Shown: positions 30,222 to 41,487 of the stretch, piece by piece
Layout of the letters: each line of letters begins with the position of its first letter
Numbering within the stretch: position 1 is the first letter of the stretch
Origin: Sporothrix humicola
Taxonomy: Eukaryota; Ascomycota; Sordariomycetes; Ophiostomatales; Ophiostomataceae
NCBI GenBank assembly: GCA_021396245.1
Contig: WNYE01000095.1
Coordinates: forward strand, 91,227 to 155,226
Direction of reading: 5' to 3'
Length of the DNA: 64,000 nt
Notes under the pieces: generated by a model
What the model was told of the DNA's origin: nothing
Databases searched by the model: none
What the model saw: only the letters and a program-made list of their open reading frames with translations
Made by a program: the position numbers and the translations under genes

Positions 30222-31406
30222 GATGGGAGTGTTAATTGGCGGGATTGGGTTTGTGTGTGTGTGTTTGTGTGTGTGTCGAGGTGAGAATGATGACGTCGGG
30301 TTGATCTGTGGTGGGGGGAAGAGAGCGCTGCGTTTTACCGTTTTGGATTTGTTGACATTCAGAAGTGGGGCCGCATACAGAAACGCTCAGCCTCGTGCTT
30401 ATGGGGAAGGAGCGACTGGGCATCTTGGACACGCACATGCGCGGGTGGATAGTCTAAATAACTACCATTATATGATTCTTCATCATTTTTCTTGGAATTT
30501 TTAATGAAGAAGAGGTTGAGTTCAGGCTTGGGTCCAGATTTTAGTTCCAGACGATTATGTCGGAAAAGACAGGCAAAACCAATGTTCAAACAGAATTTAA
30601 CGGCGGCCTAACTACACAAATATGAAAAAGTAATTAGAAGAAATCAAGTTTGAAATACAGGAACTGTAGATAGCTGCTTGTTTTGTCTAAATATTAATCA
30701 TTTTGATGCATTCTTTGTCATTTTCGTACCCCAAAGTCGATACAAATACGGTGCATCCCCTGCTTACATGGTAACAGCGGTGCAACCAGCCACAGTTCAC
30801 CGACATGTGATCATCATCTGACATGCTCGCCGTAATGCGTAAAACGGCCAACCCCACAACGTTTTGGTTTCTGAGATTGGTGAAGCCGTCAGACGTTTCC
30901 TATGTTCAGGATGACGTCGGGTTTTTGTGCCTCAATTGGCGTAGGAGCCTGTGATCGGCGAGTGTAAAGTAGTATCACTACCAAATATCAAGGCCAAGGC
31001 TGACGACCAAGAAAATGTGGCAATGCACGTCGTAAATCAACTAAATTACACGAATACTTCATACTCTGGACAAGTAATACCACCGTGATAAGAGCCAGGG
31101 TTGCGACAAGGAGCCTGGCGAGCCTGGGAGCTTTCCTGCTCTGCATCGGAGATCCTTGCTTCTGCGTGAGATGGGCTGGGGTTTGGAAATACGTGTTTTG
31201 TACCCTGGCCGTCAGCATTTGAATCTCACGACATGACACGAGCCAGGAAGCCAAGTTAATAACTAATAAATAGAACCTGCCCTCTGTTTCTGTTATGAAT
31301 GGATAACCAAAAGAAGAAACGTCGACATATTAAAAGCTAGCTCCACAGATTTTCTTGACAATAAACAAACACAGTTCTTTTGTTCCCTCCAACGCCAGCA
31401 TCGACG
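30222..31406. other. divergent intergenic region, no gene seen
   Basis: Upstream DNA of the HAD gene (minus) and the DUF1223 gene (plus). It is AT-rich from 30,440 to 30,720. A minus-strand ORF ending at 30988 contains a hydrophobic stretch (LLVATLALITVVLLVQ), but its codons are AT-biased and nothing is recognised. Confidence 0.5.
30251..30276. repeat. GT dinucleotide repeat in 5' leader
   Basis: (GT)n interrupted by TTT, just upstream of the HAD-hydrolase start codon. It reads as CA repeats in the transcript leader. Confidence 0.8.
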
Positions 31407-32246
31407 ATGTCCTCATCATTCATCTTCCCTCGCCACTTTATCCGCACAAGGCCAGCGCCGCTCGTCTGCTCCTACACCCTGGACGAGCACGGCAACCATA
31501 TCGAAGATGATCCACTCCACAAGCACACGGCCGAATGCTTTAGAGGTTGTGAGCCATTGACGCTGATTGAGCTCTTCCAGTCTGAGGACTGCCTAGTTTG
31601 CCCGACAACCGTGCCGGCAATTGTCAAGGCAGCTAGAGAGAAAACGAACAGACTGTTGTTGACATACAATGTTTCGGCGTCTGAAGACGTCGAGTTGGAC
31701 GGTACACTTGCCAGCGGCCCCGGCCACGGCCGCCAAAGAGCATACGCCGAACACTGGGGACGGAGTGGCGTGTACACGCCACAAGTGGTGGTCAACGGAC
31801 TCGAGCTGGCAGAAACGTCTGGTGCCGTTGCTGCTTCTCGAGTGGGCGACATGGTAGAACGAGCAAAACGAGCACGATTAGAAAACAAGCTGCCGTGGAA
31901 CGTATTCTTGGACGCCAACGACACAGAGATTCGTATCGATACAGATGCTCTAGCCGCCGGGGGAAGTGCATCTGCATCCAACTTCTTCACCCACGTTTAT
32001 GACATTCTCGTGGCCACCTTTCAAGCTGGCGACCAAACTATCGCTATTGGCAAAGGAGCAAATAAAGGGAGAACTTTATTGTTCTCCAATACGGTGACGG
32101 ACATCACAAAGATCGGCGGATGGCGGGGCGGCAACATGACTGTGCAGCTGCCAGTCCCCAAGTCGGAATTGCCACCAGGCATCGAGGCCGTGGTATTTCT
32201 TCAGGATGGCTCGGGCGGATCGATCATTGCAGCCACAAATATTTGA
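31407..32246 (+). CDS. DUF1223 thioredoxin-fold protein (279 aa)
   Basis: A single exon; ATG at 31407 (MSSSFIFPRHFIRTRP), while the frame further upstream lacks an ATG. The DUF1223 signature is present: LIELFQSEDCLVCPTTVPAI with a CxxC pair near residues 65-68, then LLLTYNVSASEDVE, a conserved AYAEHWGRSGVYTPQVVVNG block around residue 115, and C-terminal strands GGWRGGNMTVQLPVP and GIEAVVFLQDG. The family has a thioredoxin-like fold and is usually secreted in bacteria. Here no signal peptide is evident. The function is unknown; the CxxC could be redox-active. It lies directly upstream of the Zn2Cys6 regulator on the same strand, 458 bp apart. Confidence 0.88.
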   Translation: MSSSFIFPRHFIRTRPAPLVCSYTLDEHGNHIEDDPLHKHTAECFRGCEPLTLIELFQSEDCLVCPTTVPAIVKAAREKTNRLLLTYNVSASEDVELDGTLASGPGHGRQRAYAEHWGRSGVYTPQVVVNGLELAETSGAVAASRVGDMVERAKRARLENKLPWNVFLDANDTEIRIDTDALAAGGSASASNFFTHVYDILVATFQAGDQTIAIGKGANKGRTLLFSNTVTDITKIGGWRGGNMTVQLPVPKSELPPGIEAVVFLQDGSGGSIIAATNI

Positions 32247-32704
32247 GCAGCATCAATTGGATGGCTTGCATATAGGAATGCATGTTGATTGAAATGTTTA
32301 TGAATTGATAGTAACGAAATGACAAAAACAAAAGACATTTTCTGATGGATGGAAAGATCATCCAACTCGTTCGCGTCTCACTTCCTTTGACGCTGGACAA
32401 GTTTTCGCGCTGGTAACTATTACACACGGTAGAAATACAAATCACGAAATCACATTATGAAAAAAAAAGTCCTTTTAAAAGAGAACATTTGTCTCTGCAC
32501 AAGAATAAACAAAAAAAGACATCCAGCCCAAGCCTGACAAGACAAGGCCAGTCCAGACGCTGGTGTACTGACGCAGGCGAGTTTTAGTGGCCACGCTAGG
32601 CCTGTCAGCTGCCACTATTCACCTTCCACCCAAAGTGTCGACGACTTCTTTTGTCCTTTTCCTCTTCATAATTACTTGCAACAATAATTACTTTCAACAA
32701 AAAC
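32247..32704. other. intergenic region, no gene seen
   Basis: AT-rich 3' flank of the DUF1223 gene and T-rich leader of the Zn2Cys6 regulator. No ORF of interest. Confidence 0.6.
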
Positions 32705-35069
32705 ATGGACGAAAAGTCACCACTGCAAAAGCGCACGGCCAAGGCGTGCACCACCTGCCACGCGCGCAAGACGCGGTGCGACGCCCTGAGCGCTGGCCTG
32801 CCGTGCAGCCACTGCCGCGAGGGCGGGTTCGAGTGTCTGTTCCAGCCGCGCAAGAAGCGGCGGAGCAAGCTGGCGTTGAGGATGCAGACGTCGAACCAGC
32901 AGAGCATGTGCGATGCTGGTGGAGGTGGACAGCGAGGCATGGCTGTCCAGGGAAAGTCTGCCGTGCCGAGTGGACACACCATCTCTACTGGAGGGCCCGA
33001 CGGCCCCGGCCCATCGACGCCCGTCGCCCTGCCGGAACACGTTATGCGGCACCAGATCCCGCACTTTTCGTTCTTTAGCCGGCTGGCGCTGGTCGGGCGG
33101 GCGAGTGCCCCGTTGACGAGGACAGTTACGACCGGCGGCGACGACGCCCGTCTCGTGCTCCCGATAGCGGCGCACAACCAGTCGGCGGACGGGCAGGCGT
33201 ACGACTCCCAGGCAAGAGCCGAGGACGAGCTCTTCCTACGACAAAAGGGAGCTTTCACACTCCCACCTCGCGAGACACTGGACGACTGTGTGTCGACGTA
33301 CTTTTCCGTCTTCCACCCGTTCTTTCCGGTGGTGGACCGACCTGCCTTTTTGAGTCATTACAGATCGACACCCACCGAAGACCTTGTCAAGACTGGCCGT
33401 GGTCCAAGCCTCCTTTTATTACAGTCCATCGTCTTCACGGCGAGCGCGTTCGTGTCGACGGCTAGTTTGACAGCAATGGGCTTTGCCTCACGCCACCAGG
33501 CGCGCAGCGTCCTGCACGCCCGCGCCAAACACTTACACCAGTTCGGCTGGGAGCCCGACGACATTGCCACGATCCAGTCGCTCCTCTTAATGAGCCACTA
33601 CTATGCCAGCATGGCCGACCAGCGGCACACGTGGCTGTGGGCGCACCAGGCCATCAGCCTGGCCCAGGGCGCGGGTCTTCATCGGGAGGGAGCCGGAGAC
33701 GGTGACGGTAGCAGACTCTGGAAGCGGATCTGGTGGGCGTGTCTTGTGCGGGACCGCCTGATCGCGCTGGGCACGCGCCGGCCGATGCACATTAACAGCC
33801 TGGACTGCAGTGTGCCGATGCCGACGGCGGACGATCTAGGAGAAGAAGGGGACACGGACGACGACCGGGCGACCAAAGCCATTTTTGCCGATTTCTTGAA
33901 ACTGTGCCACTACGTCGAAGGAGTGCTGTCGCTGCCGTACGTGGCCGACGGGCAGGGCGACAAAGATTCCCACAATGACAGACTGGCAAGTGAAGTGGCT
34001 CTGTGCCGGTCGACACTCGAAAACTGGGCGGCCAACCTGAGTCCTGCGTCGAGGCGAGCGGACACTGTCGAAGCGAGGAAAGACAGTGACTCGCCAACAG
34101 ACGGCCCGGCACTCAGCACTATACCCTTTCTATACCGGACCCTTCTTCACCTGATGCACAAGTAGGTTCCCACGCACTCTTACGATCATATTCATTCACT
34201 AACGATACAGCGTCGTCTTGACCACGCTCCTCCAGACCGGCGGCAGCATGTACCACGATCCCCTGGCCGGACTACGAGTGCCGTCCACAGAAATGCAGGC
34301 CCTCGCCCAGGACTCGACCTTGCTGTTGGATGGCTTAATACAAAAAGATCTCGTCAAGTACTGCCCGACCCAGATCGTCACCGCCGTCATGCCCGCCCTC
34401 ATCGTGCAGTTCCTGCTGATGCGGGGGGATGATACCCACGCCTCTACGGAAGCCACCCGCGGATTTACTACGTGTATGGCCGCCCTCGGCCAGCTGGGCG
34501 CCACCTACTGGCACGCCCAGTTCTACCACGACTTTTTCCAGCTGGCGGCGGCGGCTGGCAGACGCGTGACCGCGAGGGCTGTCAAAAAGGCGCGTGTTGG
34601 GCGTCGTGGACGCACGGGGAAATCGACTGTCCACACGCGCAGGTCACCGGCTGGCATTAGCCCGACAGCAGCGACACCGTCGACGCTGGCGGAGGGAGTT
34701 TCTCCTGTGGAGACGACACATGTGCCGCCCAACGCCAACGCCGCCTCTAACTTGGCAAGCCAAAGTGAAAACTTTGACCCTGCGTCCGCTGATTATCCAC
34801 TACCTCCACCTCCACCTCCTCCACACGACCCTCCACCGCTTGGCTCGCTCGACTTGCTGCCTGCACAGCTGCAGCCAGCATGGCCACCTACGAACTGGGA
34901 CACGGAGCAATATTTGGGCGGTGGCAACGACAGCAACGACAACATGATGATGGACACGACGCTTTGGGAGAGCAACAACACCGACGGCCTGTGGACAGAC
35001 CAGGTCACACTGTTTGACGACTGGCTCAACGACGATGCCCTGTTCCAGAGTCTGTTCCCGTCGGCGTAG
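32705..35069 (+). CDS. Zn2Cys6 transcription factor (Ctf1-like, fungal-specific TF domain)
   Basis: Two exons, 32705-34161 and 34211-35069, give 771 aa. The 49-nt intron has a GTAGGT donor, CACTAAC branch and ACAG acceptor and joins LHLMHN to VVLTTLLQ. The binuclear cluster is Cys15-x2-Cys18-x6-Cys25-x8-Cys34-x2-Cys37-x6-Cys44, followed by a basic linker (RKKRRSK). The middle homology region is clear: STYFSVFHPFFPVVDRPAFL near residue 205 and RLWKRIWWACLVRDRLIALG near residue 340, a form seen in the cutinase-factor (Ctf1) subgroup. The C-terminus is Pro-rich then acidic with Trp/Asp/Asn, a likely activation domain. It ends 110 bp from the end of the convergent sugar-acid dehydratase gene, so it is the natural candidate pathway regulator. 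Confidence 0.92.
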
Positions 35070-35179
35070 AGTGCGGTGGGTTTACATTAAATTTACAGGA
35101 TGTACCAATTACGTCTATCTTGTCTTTAATCAAATTGAATATCTATAAACTCTACTCTCTATTTGCACAACCCTCGCGG

Positions 35180-36625
35180 TTATCTCTTCGGCCCGTTGCG
35201 GATGGCCAGGCCTTTCTCGCTGTTCCAGAAGGTGCCCTCGGGGTATTGGTACGTGGCAATCGCCTCGGGCTTGTACTCGACACTATACCCGCTCTCCCAC
35301 GGCGTCACAAAGTACCCGTCGTCGATCTGCACGGGGTTGACCAGCACCTCGGAGAACGAGTTGATGTGCTCTAACAAACTCTTGGCGCCGGACACCACCA
35401 CATAGTTTAGGAGGGCCAGGTGCTGGGTGTACTCGTTGAGCCCGATGCCGCCGCTGTGCGGGACGATGGGCACGCCAAACTTCTTGGCCATCAACAAAAC
35501 GGCCAGCACCTCGTTGACGCCGCCCAGCCGGCACGCGTCGATCTGGCAGTAGTCAATCGCCTCGGCTTGGAGGAGCTGTTTAAACAAAACGCGGTTCATG
35601 CCGTGCTCACCGGTGGCGACGCCAATGCCCAGCGGGCGGAGGGCGCGCCGGATGGCCGCATGCCCCAAGACGTCGTCGGGCGACGTCGGCTCCTCGATGA
35701 ATGTGGGCTTGAACGGCGCGTAGTCGCTGACGTACTGGATCGCTTCAGGGACGCTCCACACCTGGTTGGCGTCGACCATCAACATACGGTCGGGCCCGAT
35801 GACCTCGCGCGCGATCCGGAGTCTTCTCAAATCGTCGGCGTGGTTGCCGCCCACCTTGAGCTTGAACTTGTTGATGCCGACGGCCAGGTTTTCCTGGAGG
35901 AGCGCGCGCATGCGGTCATCACTAAAACCGAGCCAGCCGGCCTGTGTGCTGTACGCCGGGACGGCGCGATTGGCGCGGGCGTCGGCCAGTCTCTGGGACT
36001 TGGTCGGTTCCTGCTCCTTGAGGAGAGCGACCGCCTCTTCGGGCGTGATGGCGTCCACAATGTACCGAAAGTCGATGCACCGCACATACTCTTCCGGCGA
36101 CATGTCACACACCACCTGCCACACCGGCTTGCGCAGGTACCTCCCCCACAGGTCCCACAGAGCATTGACGCAGCTGCTCAGACCCAGGTGGATGACGCCC
36201 TTTTCGGGGCCGACCCATCGCAGTTGCGAGTCCGCGACCAAATGGCGCCACGTCTGGCCCATGTTGGCAGTGAGCTCGCCTAGACTCTTGCCCACCAGAC
36301 GCTCGCCCACCATCTTGGCCGCTGCCGTCGCCAGGTCGTTTCCGCGGCCGATCGTGAACGCGATACCGTGGCCTGTGAGGCCGGCCACGTTCGTCTTGAG
36401 CTGCACATGCGCCGCGCTGTAGTCGCCGGCGGGGTTCATGGCGTCGGAGCCCGAGGCGTCGAGGCTCGTCGGGAAGCGGATGTCTAAAGGTCAGCAGTGA
36501 ATATTATAATTGGAACACTGGGGGTACTCACCAAAAGTCTCAATGGACTCGATAATGACCTCGTCAATGGACGGGAGGACGCCGTTGCCGTTGGCGTGAC
36601 CGTTTGTGCCGTTTGTTGAAGCCAT
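35180..36625 (-). CDS. enolase-superfamily sugar-acid dehydratase (L-galactonate/L-fuconate type)
   Basis: Two exons on the minus strand, 36625-36532 and 36483-35180, encode 465 aa. The intron (GTGAGT donor, TTTAG acceptor) joins ESIETF to DIRFPTSLDASGSDAMN. Enolase-superfamily catalytic elements are present: KFKLKVGG (KxK base), metal ligands in MLMVDANQVWS, TFIEEPTSPDD and GVATGEHGMNRV, and the His in VPHSGGIGLNE. YVRCIDFRYIVDAITPEEAV and AGWLGFSDD match fungal L-galactonate dehydratase (LGD1/GaaB) and human L-fuconate dehydratase ENOSF1. Such enzymes turn an aldonate into a 2-keto-3-deoxy acid. Substrate choice (L-galactonate, L-fuconate or L-rhamnonate) cannot be fixed from sequence. It is cytosolic (no signal) and divergent from a transporter. 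Confidence 0.93.
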
Positions 36626-37991
36626 GGTGAAGTATGCTGTGAAAAGTATATGGTATAGACACTGTCGTGTTGCTTGTCAAGAAACTCGGGGCACCTTGCC
36701 CATTTAAGGAATAAGGAAGGGTTGCGAGGGTTCCAAGAATCTTGTGATATCTCCGGCCTCGGATCAGGTCACGTAGTACCCTGTGTCGACGCGTCTTTTA
36801 CAGGACTTCTAGCAAAGCTGTCGAAACGTGTCGGCTCGTCGTTCGGGTCTTCAGTGTTTTTGTCGTTCTCCTTCCAGCCTTTCAACCATGTTGCCCGTCC
36901 CCAGTCGCCGCCAGACTATTGATTCCCTGTTGTTGATATTGGCCAGTACGGTCACCCTCCCCATACCCCATACTTCGCGACCAATAAGAGACGACAGACC
37001 GGCGATTCGCACGGCATATCACACTGAATGCATAATCAACTGCCCTAACAGAATGTCAACTGATGTCCTCTTCTTTCGTATGTTTGCCTCACCAAGGCTT
37101 GTCCGGCTTGTCCAGACTTGTTTACCCCACTTTTTAAAGTCGGCCAATCACATTACACCTTTCGGCATTACGGCTCTTCAGAACGTGGTTTTGGTCTGTC
37201 AAAGTGCCGTTTCTTCACCTGTCAGTGACTGTCAGGGAGTTTTGCTAGCCTTGTCTACGGTCACGCTTGTTTGATTTTTCTACTCCCTCCTCTTTCATCC
37301 ATTCTCCTCGTTACGGACGATGGATCGCCACCTTTTCTCTCCTTTTGCATTTCCTCCACCTCCACCTCTCCCCAGATCCTGTTCCCCACACGACCACCGG
37401 CACGAAAAAGGGAATAAAAAGTGAAAGTTGGGGCATGATTGGAGACACTGGAGGCACCTGGGGACTCCAAGAACAGCACCCCCAACGGCATTGGAGGTCT
37501 GGGGGATTTTCCATCTGTCCACTTCGGCGCCCCTTCTCCTCAGTTCTCTTTCCTGGAGAAATTCCTTGATTCGTGCCAAATCAACCCGGGGCCCCAAAGG
37601 ACGCGAACAGTTACAGAAAGATCCAGGGTTGGCCACCAACCACGAGACCCAAGAGACGATAGTACACAGTATAGTCTGCAGGGGAGTTAGCCTTGCCATG
37701 TGTTTTGACTGATCCTGGAACGGACCACGGCCACGTCCTGTCACTCTGCACTGTGCACTGCTTCTCCGTGTCACCCTATACACGCAAGAGACGAAAGAAC
37801 ATAAAAGACGGACGAGGTCGCGTCGATCTGCATTTCAAGACTGTCTCTCCAGGCCCATCTCACTCTCTTCATCTTGACTCTTCTTCCTTCTTTTTATTTT
37901 ATTTTTTATCTCCTTCTTATTTTTCTTCATATTCTATCCCTTCCTTCTTTATATACTCATCTCGTTTTGATCACCCACCACCACCCCCATC
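36626..37991. promoter_or_regulatory. divergent promoter between dehydratase and MFS transporter
   Basis: 1.37 kb between two divergent start codons with no credible gene. Possible elements seen: CCAAT in ACCAATAAG at about 36980, CCAAT in GGCCAATCAC at 37143, an everted-type CCG-N10-CGG pair at 36999-37014 that a Zn2Cys6 dimer might contact, a TATA-like CATAAAAG at about 37800, and a long CT-rich leader from 37,850 to 37,990. Site functions are inference. Confidence 0.45.
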
Positions 37992-39667
37992 ATGGCCGAC
38001 GAAAAGGAGGTGACCGTGCCCGACCACGTCGAGGACGACAACACCGAGCAGGCTCCCATCCCTGGCAAGGCCTTGGCTGCCGCCGGTGCCTCTGCCGGCG
38101 TCAACGACCAGCGCGACAACGTTCTCTACCAAGAAGCCCTGGCCCGCTACCCCAACGACGCCGCCATCGACCCGGCCGACGAGAAGAAGCTGCTGCGTAA
38201 GCTGGACCGCCGTCTGCTCTGGATCCTGGGGATGTGCTACCTGTTTTACTATGTCGACAAGACCACACTGTCGTATGCTGCCATTTTCGGCATCAAGAAG
38301 GATTTGGTCCTGGTCGGCGACGAGTACTCGTGGCTGTCGAGTGTCTTTTACTTTGGCTGGCTCATGTGGTCGATCCCGTCCAATTTGCTGTTGCAGCGGT
38401 CGCCGCCCGCCTACTACCTGGCCCTCAACATCTTCCTGTGGGGCGTCTTTCTGATGATCCAGGCCGCCGTCAAGAGCTTTGCCGCGCTGGCCGTCCTGCG
38501 CGTCATCTCGGGCGCGTTCGAGGCCATTGCCGACCCGGCCTTTATGCTGTTCACATCCATGTTTTACACGAAGGAAGAACAGCCCTGGCGCATCTCCGCG
38601 TGGTACCTGTGGAACGGCCTGGGCGTCGCCGGCGGCGGCATTTTAGGGTACGGCATCGGCCAGATCAAGGGCAGCCTCGCCTCGTGGCGCTACGAGTTTC
38701 TGATTGTCGGCGCGCTGTGCTCGGCCTGGGGTTTAGCGTTGTTCTACCTGCTGCCCAACTCGCCCAGCCAGTTCCGCGGCTTTACGCACGACGAGTCCCT
38801 GCTCATGATCGCCCGCATGCGCCGCAACCAGTCGACGTTTGAACAGAAGCGCGTCAACTGGCGGCACATCCGCGAGGCTTTGTTAGATTACAAGACCTGG
38901 CTCTTTTTCCTGCTGGGCTTTGTCTCGGCCGTGCCCAACGGCGGCATCTCCAACTTTTCCACGCTCGTCATACAGGGCATGGGCTTTGACACGCTGCACA
39001 CCGCCCTCCTGGGCATCCCCCAGGGCGCCATCGTCGTCATCTGGATTTTGTTAGGTGCCATTGCCAACCACTACATGCCAACCAACAGCCGCACGCTCGT
39101 CTGCGCCGCCTTTATGCTGCCCACCATCGGCGGCGCCCTCGGCTTCCTCCTGGCGCCGGATGACGCCTACGTCGGACGCCTAATCTGCTTGTAAGTTCTT
39201 TTGTTCTCCTCGCTTCGCTCGCTCTTTCTTGTCCTCGCTGGCTTCGCTCACTCGATTTCGTTCCCCTCGCTAACATTATCAGCTACCTCACCGGTTCCTA
39301 CCAGGCCTCGTTTGTCATCTGCCTCTCCCTCGTCACGTCGAATACCGGCGGCCAGTCCAAAAAGATGATCGTCTCCGGCATCATCTGGCTGGGGTCGTGC
39401 GTCGGCTCCATCTCCAGCCCCTTCTTTTACAAGTCCTACCAGTCGCCCAAGTACCAGCTCGGCATCGGTTCCTTGTTGGTCAGCAACATTATCGAGCTCG
39501 TCCTCTTCTTTGTCTTCCGCTACTCCTTTATCTACGAGAACAAGAAGAAGCAGCGCCAGCGCGAGGCGCTCGAGGCCGCCGGCGTCGACGCCAGCCAGGG
39601 CCTGAACGAGACCGCCTTTGGCGACCTGACCGACAAGGAGAACCCCAACTTTGTGTATGTCTACTGA
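37992..39667 (+). CDS. MFS transporter, Dal5/anion:cation symporter family
   Basis: Two exons, 37992-39190 and 39283-39667, give 527 aa. The 92-nt intron (GTAAGT donor, GCTAAC branch, CAG acceptor) is notable for internal TCGCTTCGCTC-type repeats; splicing joins RLICF to YLTGSYQASF. After a ~75-residue soluble N-terminus, twelve membrane helices are expected. Family hallmarks are LLRKLDRRLLWILGMCYLFY, DKTTLSYAAIFGIKKDL, YFGWLMWSIPSNLLLQR, then AVLRVISGAFEAIADPAFML, FYTKEEQPWRISAWYLWNG and FLLPNSPSQF-type LLPNSPSQFRGF. The ACS group (Dal5, Tna1, Liz1) imports organic anions such as allantoate, nicotinate and sugar acids. The divergent promoter shared with the sugar-acid dehydratase suggests it imports that enzyme's substrate. 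Confidence 0.93.
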
Positions 39668-39921
39668 GGAGGAGGTTGATTGCGTTGGGCCTAAAGATAG
39701 AGTATATCTGAACCATATATCGCAATTATTGTACGCTGTATCACTCTTTATTTATTCATTGAATCCCTTGCATTCGTTATTGTACTCAGCGTTGATTGTT
39801 TCGTAAGTGGTGTAAATAGTGTGTTCTGATTATCGTACTGACTGTAACAAATTCCATCCATCCTCGCACTCGTCCCACACACAAAACCGTTGTTTCCGGT
39901 CGCCGTCCCACAACAAAAACG

Positions 39922-39993
39922 GGTCCAGTGGCCAAATGGCAAGGCGCTTGGCTACGAACCAAGAGATTGCAGGTTCGATCCCTGCCTGGATCG
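39922..39993 (+). tRNA. tRNA-Arg (anticodon ACG), no intron
   Basis: 72 nt folding as a full cloverleaf. The acceptor stem GGTCCAG pairs with CTGGATC, discriminator G at 39993. The D stem is GCC/GGC and the anticodon stem CTTGG/CCAAG around loop CTACGAA with anticodon ACG at 39954-39956. The T arm is GCAGG-TTCGATC-CCTGC. The internal pol III B box GGTTCGATCC is intact. A34 would be edited to inosine to read CGU, CGC and CGA. Oligo-T follows at once. Confidence 0.95.
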
Positions 39994-39997
39994 TTTC

Positions 39998-40010
39998 TTT
40001 TTGTCTTTTT
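39998..40010 (+). terminator. RNA polymerase III oligo-T terminator
   Basis: TTTTT at 39998-40002 and again at 40006-40010, beginning 5 nt after the tRNA end. Confidence 0.8.
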
Positions 40011-41206
40011 GACCGTTTTGCGTGAACTTGACTTTGAAATCATTTCTTTTTTGTTCCCTTCACGTTCAAGAATTGCATCACTTTTCGTTTTTGTCGGGGA
40101 CCGATTCTCGTTTTTAGGTGACTTAAAATTAACAGTGCGGGATGCATTCTCTAGAAAAAATGTAACTTCTCACTACATATATTCTTCCTGAGTCTTGGCT
40201 CTCTCTCTGTCTTTTTCTCCTTTCATTCTCTTCCATTGCCGTGTTTCCATCTCAACATCAGGGTGGGAACAGAGAAAAATTCTGTCGAAAAGTGGCTAGT
40301 CTCTTCCTGTAATGGTTGCATGTCTCCACTGAAATTATCTTATCAGATGGAGACCATCAGCTTTCCACGACCCTCTTCCGACCCCCCATCTTTCCGTCCA
40401 ACAATGTGCGCACCCACCATCGAGTCACTTTTTGGGTACGCCGGCCTGCTCGTATTCCGACGACCGGAGCTACAGGGCTCGGAAAGAAGAGGCACAAAAT
40501 ATTTCCCCCGCCCACAACCAAAGATCGTTCTAATGTCAACAGTACGGTATATTCTTCTCTCACTCTCATTATTTCAGAGCCGCAATGTTCAAAGTCTCTG
40601 GATTTCCATCTCTCTCTACAGTGTGTCATTGCTTCGACTCCCAAGTTGTAGACGGCCTGTACGGCTCAAGAGATGCAGGACACAAGCTATCAGCCACAGC
40701 CACACGAGCATTCACGGATAACACGGAACACAGCTGCATGGCGGGTAGTCAATTATGGTTAGTAGTTTATTGCCATGTAAGGATTTTGTAAGGTTGTCAG
40801 GACGCATTTGCAGCCACATGCAGTCTACGTCCGACATCCGAGAGCCACAGGTCCAGTCGCTTCGGCCCTACAGACTAGCTCCTACATATACCCCCACTTG
40901 ATTCTGGCCGCCGACGAGAGACTATTGAGAGGAAGTGACCATCGATGCCACCTTTAACTTTCCTTTCGTTTTTATTCAACGAACCACGAGAGGAAGGCGT
41001 ACGTACTCATGTTTCTGTAAAAGGAGTAGTCTGAATGCACCTTCCGGTTACGGCCGGCCTGCTAGAGAGGACAGTGACCAGTCTCTTTGCTGTCTGCAGA
41101 CGTTCTACCGACTGAAGGGACCCGACCGACAAAAGCGCACTCGCAAAGTGGTGTGTACAGGATAAGCCTCTCATGATGATCTCTGCTCGCCCTCCCTCGC
41201 CCCATG

Positions 41207-41212
41207 TATAAA
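41207..41212 (+). promoter_or_regulatory. TATA box of BIM1-like gene
   Basis: TATAAA in CCATGTATAAAGGC, 276 bp upstream of the ATG at 41488, followed by a CT-rich leader of about 240 nt. Confidence 0.5.
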
Positions 41213-41487
41213 GGCATGGCTTGGCCTTGCAAGATAATCAATACCAGGGATCACCTCTCCTCCTTCCTCATTTTAATTTCGAGAAACTGATTCAGCCCAA
41301 TACACCTACTACCTTTCCACTATCCTCTGCCCATTCCCATCCCCACACTCCATCTCCCACCAGCACTGTTAGTGATTCTTGGCTGCTTGTCTTGGCCCGT
41401 CCGTCGCCTCTTGGCTATTGCTTGTCTCAACCACCCGAACACCACTACCATCTCTCTTCATATCATTTATCCTTTTCCCCTCTCACA

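Larger units (their letters stand above)
39994..41487. other. intergenic region after tRNA, no gene seen
   Basis: Holds the tRNA terminator and then about 1.4 kb without credible coding sequence. The last 280 bp are the TATA promoter and CT-rich leader of the BIM1-like gene. An in-frame extension of that gene back to 41221 starts at TTG and reads as leader. Confidence 0.5.

Noticed and set aside
30988..31146. Minus-strand ORF with hydrophobic span LLVATLALITVVLLVQ
   Set aside because: AT-biased codons, no conserved ends, no splice context; weaker than the 24.5-kb candidate.
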